A DNA stretch of 31,623 nt from an uncultured Clostridia bacterium (GTDB lineage Bacteria; Bacillota; Clostridia; Oscillospirales; CAG-272): the NCBI GenBank assembly GCA_947624945.1, contig CANQMJ010000006.1, forward strand, positions 1-31,623, in the 5' to 3' direction. Positions 1-7,239 of this stretch are shown piece by piece; the stretch's first letter is position 1, and each line of letters begins with the position of its first letter. A model generated the notes under the pieces. That model saw only the letters and a program-made list of their open reading frames with translations. It was not told the DNA's origin and made no database searches. The position numbers were made by a program, and so were the translations under genes.

Positions 1-1
1 G

Positions 2-487
2 ACGCCGGTCGTCTGGCGCGGTCCCGTTATATCGGGGACGGTGCTCCAGTTCTGGGAAGATGTGATATGGGGCAAGTGCGATATCATGTTCATCGACATG
101 CCTCCGGGAACGGGTGACGTGCCGCTGACGATATTCCAGTCGATACCGCTTGACGGCATCATAATCGTGACGAGTCCGCAGGAGCTCGTGTCGATGATAG
201 TGTCGAAAGCGGTCAACATGGCGAAGATGATGGACATTCCCGTGCTCGGGATAGTCGAGAACATGAGCTATGTCGAGTGTCCCGACTGCGGCAAAAAGAT
301 ACCGATATTCGGAGAGGGGCGCACGGAATCATATGCGGAAGAGGCCGGCATAAAGCTTCTTGACAAAATGCCGATATCGCCGGAGCTTGCGCGTATGTGC
401 GACGCGGGAAAGATCGAGCTGACGCCGTACGAATGGCTGAACAACACCGCTGACGCGGTCGAAAAGGCGCCGAAGCGCAGCGTTTGA
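2..487 (+). CDS. mrp: Mrp/NBP35-family Fe-S cluster carrier ATPase, 3' part
   Basis: The reading frame is open from base 2 to a TGA at 485-487, so the start lies outside the window and about 160 C-terminal residues remain. The family consists of P-loop ATPases of the ParA/MinD superclass that bind and transfer Fe-S clusters in the cytoplasm. Visible hallmarks are the segment FIDMPPGTGDVPLT (Walker-B-like plus switch II), the following SPQELVSMIVSKAVNMA helix, and VENMSYVECPDCGKK, whose CPDC pair is the family's cluster-binding CxxC. The Walker A region is upstream and not seen. The gene converges with the minus-strand topoisomerase gene and is separated from it by a strong bidirectional terminator. 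Family assignment is firm; the client proteins are unknown. Confidence 0.93.
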   Translation, partial: TPVVWRGPVISGTVLQFWEDVIWGKCDIMFIDMPPGTGDVPLTIFQSIPLDGIIIVTSPQELVSMIVSKAVNMAKMMDIPVLGIVENMSYVECPDCGKKIPIFGEGRTESYAEEAGIKLLDKMPISPELARMCDAGKIELTPYEWLNNTADAVEKAPKRSV

Positions 488-506
488 CGATTACTTTTGA
501 TATTAT

Positions 507-536
507 GGGGCAGGAGCTCTTACGGGCTTCTGCCCC
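507..536. other. GC-rich hairpin after mrp
   Basis: GGGGCAG at 507-513 pairs with CTGCCCC at 530-536, and AGC/GCT extend the stem with one G-T wobble to about 11 pairs. No T-run follows, so it is not a classic terminator. It may stabilise the 3' end of the mrp transcript. Its role is unknown. Confidence 0.4.
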
Positions 537-580
537 GATATGTCGCTGTGGATACCGATAGAAAAAGACGAGTGACGCGC

Positions 581-615
581 GCAAAAAAGTCCGGCTCACA
601 GCCGGACTTTTTTGC
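581..615. terminator. Bidirectional intrinsic terminator between mrp and the topoisomerase gene
   Basis: A perfect 15-bp inverted repeat has arms at 581-595 and 601-615 and a 5-nt loop (TCACA). The core AGTCCGGC/GCCGGACT is flanked by A6 on one side and T6 on the other, so each strand gives a GC-rich stem followed by a U-run. It lies between two convergent genes and should stop transcription from both. Confidence 0.93.
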
Positions 616-643
616 GATAATATTGAGCTTTTCGATGCATATC

Positions 644-2653
644 TCAGAGGTCGGCGGCCGTCATATAGTCGACGCCGTGCTCTACGATGAATATTTTGCG
701 CTCTGGCAGGTCGTCGCCGAGAAGAGTCTCGAAGATGTAGGCAGTCGCCTCCGCGTCCGCTGGCGAGACGCGTATGAGACGGCGCGTCGCGGGGTCCATC
801 GTCGTCTTTGCCATCATCTCGGGCGTGTTCTCACCGAGTCCCTTGCTCCGTAGGAGCGTATATTTTTTGCCCTTGGCCTCGAGGTCGGCGACTATCTCGT
901 TTTTCTGCGGTTCGTTGTATGCGTATACGGTCTCGGGATTTTTCTCCTTTGTCGTTATCTCAAACAGAGGCGACTCCGCGATAAAGACGCGTCCGCGCTC
1001 GATGAGCGTCGGCAAGAGGCGGTAGAACATCGTCAACAGCAGCGTGCGTATCTGGTAGCCGTCCTCGTCCGCATCGGTGCAGATGATGATCTTGCTCCAT
1101 TTGAGGGAGTCGATGTCGAATTCGTTGTTGTGGCGTCCTTTCGTCTTTATCTCGACGCCGCAGCCGATGACCTTCAAAAGGTCGGTGATGATCTCGTTTT
1201 TGAATATCTTTTCATACGTGCTTTTTAAGCAGTTGAGCGTTTTGCCGCGCACCGGTATGACAGCCTGGAATTCCGCAGACCGCGCGAGCTTGACGGATGT
1301 GAGGGCCGAGTCGCCCTCGACTATATAGAGCTCGCGGACGTTCGGGTCCTTCGAGCGGCAGCCGACGAATTTTTCGACGCGGTTGGCGGCGTCCATCGTG
1401 CCTGTCAGCTTTTTTTTGAGGTTGACGCGCGCCGTCTCAGCCTGTTCGCGGCTGCGCTTGTTGATGAGCACCTGCCCGCAGAACGATTCCGCGTACTGCT
1501 TGTTCTCGGCGAAGAAGTATTCGAGCTGGCGCTTGATGTACGACGTCATGGAATCGGCGATGAACTTGTTGTTTATCGCCTCTTTCGTTTGGTTCGCGTA
1601 CGACGCGACTGTCGACGACGTGTTCGTTACGAGCACGAGGCAGTCCTCGATGTCGGAAAACGTGATGTGAGTTTCGTTTTTCGTGTATTTGCCGTTATTT
1701 TTGAGGTAATTGTCGACAGCGTATGCAAAGCCGGTGCGGACGGCTTTATCGGGCGAGCCGCCGTGCGGCAGGAAGCTCGCGTTGTGATAGTATTCGAGCA
1801 TGTTGACCTGATTCGATACGGCGAACGCGATGGAGACCTTGATCTTGTAGTCGTCCTTGTCCTCGCGGTCGCGTCCCATATCCTCATAGCTCCACATGAC
1901 GGGCGGCACGATGACCTCGCCGTCGCCTACGATCTCGGCGATGTAGTCCTCGATGCCGTGCTCGTACATGTATTCTTCAGTCTCGAACGTGCCGTCCTCT
2001 AACTGCCACCGCAGTATGAAGCGTATGCCGTCGTTGACGACGGCCTGTTTTTTGAGCGTGCGCGAGTAGTAGTCGTGAGGGATGTTGACGTCGGTGAACA
2101 CGTCGATGTCGGGACGCCAGCGGACGATGGTGCCATGCTTTTTCTCCTTGCGTTCGAGTGGGCGGACGGAGAATTCGCCGTCGACCTCGCCGCGCTTGAA
2201 GTGAATCTCGGAAAGCTGTCCGCCGCCGTATGATTTGACGGTCATATATTCGGACGCGTACTGTGTCGACGCGGCGCCGAGTCCGTTCATGCCGAGCGCG
2301 AACTCATAGCTCGACGATTCGTCGTTGTTGTTGTATTTGCCGCCGGCGTAGAGCTCGCAGTAGACGAGCTCCCAGTTGTAGCGCTGTTCGTTTTCGTTAT
2401 AGCCGAGAGGGACGCCGCGTCCCGAGTCCTCGACTTCTATCGAGTGGTCGGTGAACGCGGTGACGATTATCTCATCGCCGAAGCCCTCGCGGGCTTCGTC
2501 GACGGCGTTGGCGAGTATTTCAAAGAAAGCGTGCTCGCAGCCCTCGAGCCCGTCCGAGCCGAACATGACGGCGGGACGCTTGCGGACGCGGTCGGCGCCT
2601 TTAAGCGCCGATATGCTTCTGTCATCGTAGGATTGTTTTATAGTCTTTGCCAC
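644..2653 (-). CDS. parE: Type IIA DNA topoisomerase subunit B (ParE/GyrB family, divergent clostridial type)
   Basis: This 669-residue protein is the ATPase/TOPRIM subunit that couples ATP hydrolysis to DNA strand passage with a GyrA/ParC-type partner. The GHKL ATPase domain shows E45, N49 and D52 in EILANAVDEA, DSGRG at 76-80, a glycine loop around 121-130 (GMNGLGAAST) and the ATP-sensing QTK at 355-357. TOPRIM follows with EGDSA at 456-460 and DADEDG at 527-532. It departs from textbook GyrB, which has EGDSAGG and DADVDG; here they are EGDSALTS and DADEDG. The start is GTG at 2651-2653, with GGAG 9 nt upstream and its own promoter. No gyrA/parC-like gene adjoins it on either side, so its partner must be encoded elsewhere. 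ParE versus a third topoisomerase paralog cannot be settled here. Confidence 0.9.
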   Translation of the reverse strand: MAKTIKQSYDDRSISALKGADRVRKRPAVMFGSDGLEGCEHAFFEILANAVDEAREGFGDEIIVTAFTDHSIEVEDSGRGVPLGYNENEQRYNWELVYCELYAGGKYNNNDESSSYEFALGMNGLGAASTQYASEYMTVKSYGGGQLSEIHFKRGEVDGEFSVRPLERKEKKHGTIVRWRPDIDVFTDVNIPHDYYSRTLKKQAVVNDGIRFILRWQLEDGTFETEEYMYEHGIEDYIAEIVGDGEVIVPPVMWSYEDMGRDREDKDDYKIKVSIAFAVSNQVNMLEYYHNASFLPHGGSPDKAVRTGFAYAVDNYLKNNGKYTKNETHITFSDIEDCLVLVTNTSSTVASYANQTKEAINNKFIADSMTSYIKRQLEYFFAENKQYAESFCGQVLINKRSREQAETARVNLKKKLTGTMDAANRVEKFVGCRSKDPNVRELYIVEGDSALTSVKLARSAEFQAVIPVRGKTLNCLKSTYEKIFKNEIITDLLKVIGCGVEIKTKGRHNNEFDIDSLKWSKIIICTDADEDGYQIRTLLLTMFYRLLPTLIERGRVFIAESPLFEITTKEKNPETVYAYNEPQKNEIVADLEAKGKKYTLLRSKGLGENTPEMMAKTTMDPATRRLIRVSPADAEATAYIFETLLGDDLPERKIFIVEHGVDYMTAADL

Positions 2654-2685
2654 TTTATATGCTCCGTTACAGCAGTGATAATATG

Positions 2686-2714
2686 AGTATACAGCATTTT
2701 CGGCAAAAATGCAA
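2686..2714 (-). promoter_or_regulatory. SigA-type promoter for the topoisomerase subunit gene
   Basis: On the minus strand, TTGCAT (2709-2714) and TATACT (2686-2691) are separated by exactly 17 bp. The start codon is 33 nt beyond the -10. The promoter lies in the 72-bp gap after murE and implies that the topoisomerase gene can be transcribed independently of the upstream cell-wall cluster. Confidence 0.75.
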
Positions 2715-2725
2715 GACGCGGTGCG

Positions 2726-4219
2726 TCACACCTTTTCCGCAAGCTCCGCCGCAGTTTCGACGATTATACTGCGCTCCGAGAACGGGACGTGTTCGCCGTT
2801 AATGAGAATGAAGCTCTCGTGTCCCTTGCCCGCGAAAAGCACGATATCGCCGGGCTCGGCGTGCTCGACCGCATATCGGACTGCCTCGCGGCGGTCGGGA
2901 ATGCAGACGAAAGGCGTGTCGCGGTCGCCGAAGCCCTCGAGTATGTCATGGATTATGTCCATCGGGTCCTCGAAGTCGGGATCGTCGGCGGTGAGTATGC
3001 AGAAATCGGCAAGCTCCGATATCGCCGCACCGATAGGAGCGCGGCGCGAGAACGTGCGCCCGCCGACGGAGCCGACGAGCACGACGAGTCGGCTCGGTTT
3101 GTATTCGCGCAAAACAGTCAGCGCGGAGCGCAGCGACAGCTCGTTGTGCGCGTAGTCGATGACGAACGTCGCATACGGGAGCGACGCGTCGACGACCTCG
3201 AACCGTCCGAGCGGCGTCGTCTTTGACAGAGACGACGCGATGGCGGCGTACGGTACGCCGCAGCGGCGGCATATCGCGACGGCGACGAGAGCGTTATATA
3301 CGCTGAATGAACCGGGCGTGCGTAGAAGTATGCGCCGCTCGACGTCTCCCGCGTGGAGCGTGAAGCTGACGCCGAGGCTGCCTTTTTCACGCCAGTTTGA
3401 GACGTTGTCGGCGCAGTAGTCGGCGGTATTTTTGACCGACACCGACGCGGTAAGCGCGGTCACGTTTCTCATCATATACGCGGCGTTTTCGTCGTCGGCG
3501 TTGTATACGACGAACGACGCGCCGTAATCGGAGAGCAGACGAGCTTTGCAGTCGCGGTAATGCTCGAACGTCGGATGCTCGTTGCCTCCGATGTGGTCGG
3601 GGGACAGATTCGTGAATGCGCACGCGTCGAACGTCAGTCCGTATATGCGGTCCATGTAGACCGCCTGCGACGAAACCTCCATAACGACTGTCGTGATGCC
3701 CGCCTGCTTCATGTTATAAAAATGCTGGTGAAGGTCGGCGGATTCGGGCGTAGACCGCAGCGTCGAGGTGCGGCGTCCCGCGTACATTACGCCGACGGTG
3801 CCGATGTAGCCGGTCGGTATGCCGGCGGCGTTGAGTATCGAATATATGAGCAGACACGTAGTCGTTTTGCCTTTAGTGCCGGTTATTCCGATGAGCCGCA
3901 TTGAGTCGGCGGGGCGTCCGTACAGCTCCGCCGAGACGAGCGCGAGCATTCGGCGCGTGTTTTCGCATATGACGACGGCGGCGTCGTCGGGCAGGTCGAC
4001 GCTTTCCTCGCACAAAAACGCGCGGCAGCCTCGCTCGTATGCGTTTTTGGCGTAAAGATGTCCGTCTGTGACGGCGCCGCGTATGCATACGAAAAGCGTG
4101 TCGCGCGAGCACATGCGCGAGTCGTAGCAGACTGTATCTATCTGAAGTCCCGCGTATTTGCGCGGGACTTTGATGCCGACGCGCGAGAGCAGAGTCGACA
4201 GCTTCATTCGATTTGTCAT
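2726..4219 (-). CDS. murE: UDP-N-acetylmuramoyl-tripeptide synthetase (MurE), amino-acid specificity unclear
   Basis: A cytoplasmic Mur ligase of 497 residues that adds the third amino acid to UDP-MurNAc-L-Ala-D-Glu using ATP. The N-terminal substrate domain is followed by the P-loop GTKGKTT (114-120), EVSSQA (181-186), the likely carbamylated lysine K226 in YRDCKARLL, YAHNEL (356-361) and GKGHE (464-468). In the position of the diaminopimelate-selecting DNPR motif it has DDPD (412-415, TADDPDFEDP). The missing arginine argues against a typical meso-DAP enzyme and is compatible with L-Lys or another diamino acid. ATG at 4217-4219 lies 4 bp after the carboxypeptidase stop, with AAGGA upstream, so the two are almost certainly co-transcribed. 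MurE identity is firm; the substrate is inferred. Confidence 0.93.
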   Translation of the reverse strand: MTNRMKLSTLLSRVGIKVPRKYAGLQIDTVCYDSRMCSRDTLFVCIRGAVTDGHLYAKNAYERGCRAFLCEESVDLPDDAAVVICENTRRMLALVSAELYGRPADSMRLIGITGTKGKTTTCLLIYSILNAAGIPTGYIGTVGVMYAGRRTSTLRSTPESADLHQHFYNMKQAGITTVVMEVSSQAVYMDRIYGLTFDACAFTNLSPDHIGGNEHPTFEHYRDCKARLLSDYGASFVVYNADDENAAYMMRNVTALTASVSVKNTADYCADNVSNWREKGSLGVSFTLHAGDVERRILLRTPGSFSVYNALVAVAICRRCGVPYAAIASSLSKTTPLGRFEVVDASLPYATFVIDYAHNELSLRSALTVLREYKPSRLVVLVGSVGGRTFSRRAPIGAAISELADFCILTADDPDFEDPMDIIHDILEGFGDRDTPFVCIPDRREAVRYAVEHAEPGDIVLFAGKGHESFILINGEHVPFSERSIIVETAAELAEKV

Positions 4220-4223
4220 GTCG

Positions 4224-5267
4224 TTATCTTTCCTTGAGCCTGTCGATGATGTAAAGCGCGTCGTCGAAGCGCGTGTTCGTCTCCTGCTCGGAGAAGAGCC
4301 CGAACGTGTACGTTCTGCCGTTTATATCGGCGGAGACGACGAGCGAATAATTGCCCTCTCCGACGGAGCCCGTCTTAAGTCCGGTCACATACGGCGAATA
4401 GTATTCGTCGCCTTTATGTATAAGACGGTTCGTATTCGTCCATGTGTTGAGATGACCGCTCGCATATGTTACGTTGTCCTTTGCGACGCAGGCGTATTTC
4501 ATTATTATCGGGTTATGGACGGCGAGCGAGGCGACTATCGCCATGTCCTCGACCGTCGTGTAGTGGTCTTCGTTGAAGTAGCCGTCGGGCGACATGAAGT
4601 GACTGCCTTTCATGCCGAGCGACTGTGCATATGAATTCATGCCCTCGACGAAAACGGCGACGGCGTCAACTCCGCTGACGGCCTCCTTCTGCGACATCAA
4701 ACGCCCCGCAGCAGCCGCGAGCACATACGCGGCGTCGTTGCCGGATGGGAGAAGCATTCCCTCTATGAGCATCTCGACCGACAGCGTGTGGTTCGGCTTG
4801 ACGTAGGCTATGGTGGAAAACTCGCCGACGAGCGACAGCTCATCGCCGGGCGTCACGAGCATTTCCGGGTCGAGCACCGTCAGCGCGTACATTATCGTGA
4901 GCAGCTTCGTCGTGCTTGCGGGGTAGAGCTTTTCGCCTTTGCCCTTCATGTAGATGAGCTCGCCCGACTGCGTGTCGAACACGAAGCACTGCGGCGCTTT
5001 CACGTCGAGGTCGAGCGTTTCATCGGCGATCGGGAGCACATCGGACTCGGCTGGCGCAGTCACAGCGTCTGTTTCATTGTCGGTTTCGTCGGGACGTATT
5101 ACGACGTCGTCGCCGGGCCGGCGCACGTCGTCTTCGCTCGTTGACACCGACGCGCTGTCTGTATCGCTCGTGCGTCCGCCGCCCGAGCATGCGGCGCATG
5201 ACAGTACTGTCGCGGCGCACAGAAGCGACGAAATCAGCGTTACGATCTTATCTGTTTTTCTTTTCAT
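4224..5267 (-). CDS. D-alanyl-D-alanine carboxypeptidase, peptidase S11 family, probable lipoprotein
   Basis: A low-molecular-weight penicillin-binding protein that removes the terminal D-Ala from peptidoglycan stems outside the membrane. With the ATG at 5267 it has 347 residues. All three serine-enzyme motifs are present: STTK (about 118-121), SGN (175-177) and KTG (298-300). The N-terminus has KRK, a hydrophobic stretch and a Cys-containing LSCAACSGGG, followed by a Ser/Thr/Asp-rich linker of about 50 residues, so it is probably a lipoprotein. It ends soon after the catalytic domain and lacks the C-terminal domain and amphipathic helix that anchor PBP5/DacA. The ATG has GGAG 13 nt upstream. 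An in-frame TTG at 5291 would add 8 residues but has no ribosome site. The start overlaps the racemase gene by 20 bp. Confidence 0.92.
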   Translation of the reverse strand: MKRKTDKIVTLISSLLCAATVLSCAACSGGGRTSDTDSASVSTSEDDVRRPGDDVVIRPDETDNETDAVTAPAESDVLPIADETLDLDVKAPQCFVFDTQSGELIYMKGKGEKLYPASTTKLLTIMYALTVLDPEMLVTPGDELSLVGEFSTIAYVKPNHTLSVEMLIEGMLLPSGNDAAYVLAAAAGRLMSQKEAVSGVDAVAVFVEGMNSYAQSLGMKGSHFMSPDGYFNEDHYTTVEDMAIVASLAVHNPIIMKYACVAKDNVTYASGHLNTWTNTNRLIHKGDEYYSPYVTGLKTGSVGEGNYSLVVSADINGRTYTFGLFSEQETNTRFDDALYIIDRLKER

Positions 5268-5985
5268 ATGCAGACAAAAACTCCGTTTCAAAACGTGTCG
5301 GCGTGCCGCCGCAGAGGACTATCGAGCGGTAGGCGAGGACTTCGAGCGAGTCGACGAATCTGACGTCCTCGTTCGCCGCGAGCGGAAGCTCCGTGCAGCC
5401 GAGTATGAGACAGTCGCAGCCGCGCTCAAACATGCGGCGCGCCGCCTCGTCGAATATGCGTTCGCCGCCGGGACGTCCCGCTTTTACGTAATCGTATATG
5501 ACCGATGTTATAAGCGATTGTGTGCTGTCGTCGGGTTCGACGCCTTCGACGCCGAATCCCTCAAGCGCACGCTTGTATGCGCCGATCTTTATCGTTCCGA
5601 CTGTGCCGAGTATCGCCGCGCGTTTGAATCCGCGGAGCATGACGTGCTCCGCCGTTTCGCGGACTATGTCGAGCACGGGTACGCTGACGCTCGCCTCAAG
5701 CTCCGCGTGGAAATACCGCGCCGTATTGCACGGTATCGCGATGATCTCGGCTCCGGCGTCGGCGAGCGTTTTCGCGTCGGCGATCATTTTCGGCAGCGGC
5801 GACTCGCTGCTTTGTCCGAGAATATAGTCGGTGCGGTCGGGAATGTCGGCGCGGCTCGTGATTATTATGTTTATGTGATCGGCGTCGCGGTCGGCGAGCG
5901 TGTGGGCAACAACGTTTTTATAAAACTGCACCGTTGCCATAGGACCCATACCGCCGAGGATGCCGAGCGTTTTCTTAGCGTTCAA
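5248..5985 (-). CDS. Aspartate/glutamate racemase family protein, likely aspartate racemase
   Basis: A cofactor-independent amino-acid racemase of 245 residues that interconverts L- and D-Asp (or a related acidic amino acid) with two cysteines. The family fold is shown by GILGGMGPMATVQFY at the N-terminus, the first catalytic cysteine C86 in IPCNTARYF and the second, C197, in LILGCTELPL. GGMGP and the spacing match aspartate racemases better than MurI. The only workable start is TTG at 5983-5985; AAGGAG lies in the 21-bp gap after the ATP-grasp gene but 14 nt away, so translation may be weak or coupled. Position between an ATP-grasp ligase and cell-wall genes suggests that it supplies D-Asp for peptidoglycan. 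Substrate is inferred; D-Glu and other acidic residues are possible. Confidence 0.88.
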   Translation of the reverse strand: MNAKKTLGILGGMGPMATVQFYKNVVAHTLADRDADHINIIITSRADIPDRTDYILGQSSESPLPKMIADAKTLADAGAEIIAIPCNTARYFHAELEASVSVPVLDIVRETAEHVMLRGFKRAAILGTVGTIKIGAYKRALEGFGVEGVEPDDSTQSLITSVIYDYVKAGRPGGERIFDEAARRMFERGCDCLILGCTELPLAANEDVRFVDSLEVLAYRSIVLCGGTPTRFETEFLSAYEKKNR

Positions 5986-6006
5986 TTTTCGATGAGTCGC
6001 TCCTTG

Positions 6007-7233
6007 TCACGTATTTTTAGGCATGTATTTTTTGTATTTCTGCTTCTGCCTGTGCATCATGTAAGAGAGTTCGGCGATGCGCACGGGACGGCGGCACAGA
6101 TCGGTCATATAGTAATATGAGTTGACGGCGCGGCCGTCTTTGCGAAGTGACTTTGCCTTTTCCGCAAGGTCGCTGTCGGCGTATTTCTTCACGACAGAGA
6201 AGGGAATTGAGTGCCACAGCACCTCGCGATCCGTCTCGGTAAAGCCGAGATCTTCACCGAAAACAAGATCGCGCACGACGAGACCTGCGACGTTGGCGCC
6301 TGCGGCGGTGACGTAGTAGTTGCTGCGTCCCTGACGCAGATTCATGTCGAGGGCGAGATAGCGACCGTCGCGTGCGTCGTAGCGTATATCGAAATTGCAA
6401 AACCCTGTGTAGCCGACGTCGTCGAGCATAGCGCGGAACGGTGCCGTTATCGGAGGTGCATGGTCGGTGATTATCGCGGCGTGGTTGCCGAGTCCGTGAG
6501 GCGTGTGTTCCTCGAGGAGCACGTGACCGAGGCACATCATCTTCACCTTGCCGTCCGAGCCGGAATAAGTCGTCAGCACGCGCATACTGCCGTCCGTGCC
6601 GGGAACGCGCTCCTGAACGATGATGCGTCTGTCATAGCCGGAGCCGTATATGCGCGATACGATAGATTCGGCGTCGTTTTGCGAGTCGGCGAAGAACACC
6701 TTATACATATCGGGAAATTCATGTCGCCAGTATTCGGCGGACGACGACGGCTTTATGACGACGGGAAAGTCAAATCCGAGCGCGCCGAGGTCGCGCGGCA
6801 GCTCGTCCGCGCTCTTTATTATGACCGTTTTCGGATGGGGTATGCCGTATCTGTCGCAGGCCTCGTAAAAGTCAGCTTTCTCGGCGAACATTTCGCGCAT
6901 GGCGAGCGACGGATGCGGCGATTTGTACGAGTCGGGGATGCGTCCCGCTTCGCGCAGTTCGACTATTAGCGACACATAGTCGTCGGTGCAGCCGAACAGC
7001 ACGAACGTCGCGCCGTCATGCTCGCGTGCGAAGCGGTTGAGCGTTTCGGCGAGCACGTCTATATCGTTGAGCTTTGGCTCGACGTGAGGGATTATGAGCG
7101 ACGAATACTTCGTCGCGGACAGCGCGTAGCGTCCGAAGACGTGGCTTTTTATCGAGTATGCCTCGTGGAACGCCCGCGCGAGGTTGTATGTATTGAGGTC
7201 GCCGCCGAGAAGGACGGGGATTATTTCTGCCAT
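6007..7233 (-). CDS. ATP-grasp carboxylate-amine ligase, possible D-aspartate ligase for the peptidoglycan bridge
   Basis: A 408-residue ATP-grasp enzyme. It has a Rossmann-like pre-domain (residues 1-110), then ATP-binding landmarks: VVIKPSS with K161, VQER with E208 in the hinge region, FDIRYD around 281-286, and LDMNLRQGRSNYY around 295-307 as the metal-binding strand. ATP-grasp ligases join a carboxylate to an amine via an acylphosphate. Adjacency to an aspartate-racemase-like gene is the arrangement of the D-aspartate ligase of Enterococcus faecium, which attaches D-Asp to the lysine side chain of the UDP-MurNAc-pentapeptide. The metal-binding motif has Asp where many relatives have Glu. 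ATG at 7231-7233 has GGAG 9 nt upstream and sits 6 bp after the asnB stop. Fold is certain; substrate is inferred from context. Confidence 0.8.
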   Translation of the reverse strand: MAEIIPVLLGGDLNTYNLARAFHEAYSIKSHVFGRYALSATKYSSLIIPHVEPKLNDIDVLAETLNRFAREHDGATFVLFGCTDDYVSLIVELREAGRIPDSYKSPHPSLAMREMFAEKADFYEACDRYGIPHPKTVIIKSADELPRDLGALGFDFPVVIKPSSSAEYWRHEFPDMYKVFFADSQNDAESIVSRIYGSGYDRRIIVQERVPGTDGSMRVLTTYSGSDGKVKMMCLGHVLLEEHTPHGLGNHAAIITDHAPPITAPFRAMLDDVGYTGFCNFDIRYDARDGRYLALDMNLRQGRSNYYVTAAGANVAGLVVRDLVFGEDLGFTETDREVLWHSIPFSVVKKYADSDLAEKAKSLRKDGRAVNSYYYMTDLCRRPVRIAELSYMMHRQKQKYKKYMPKNT

Positions 7234-7239
7234 AACGGT

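Noticed and set aside
4954..6120. Long plus-strand open frame opposite the carboxypeptidase and racemase genes
   Set aside because: Shadow of real minus-strand genes; no motifs or ribosome site. Similar mirrors opposite smc, trmFO and ftsY were dropped for the same reason.
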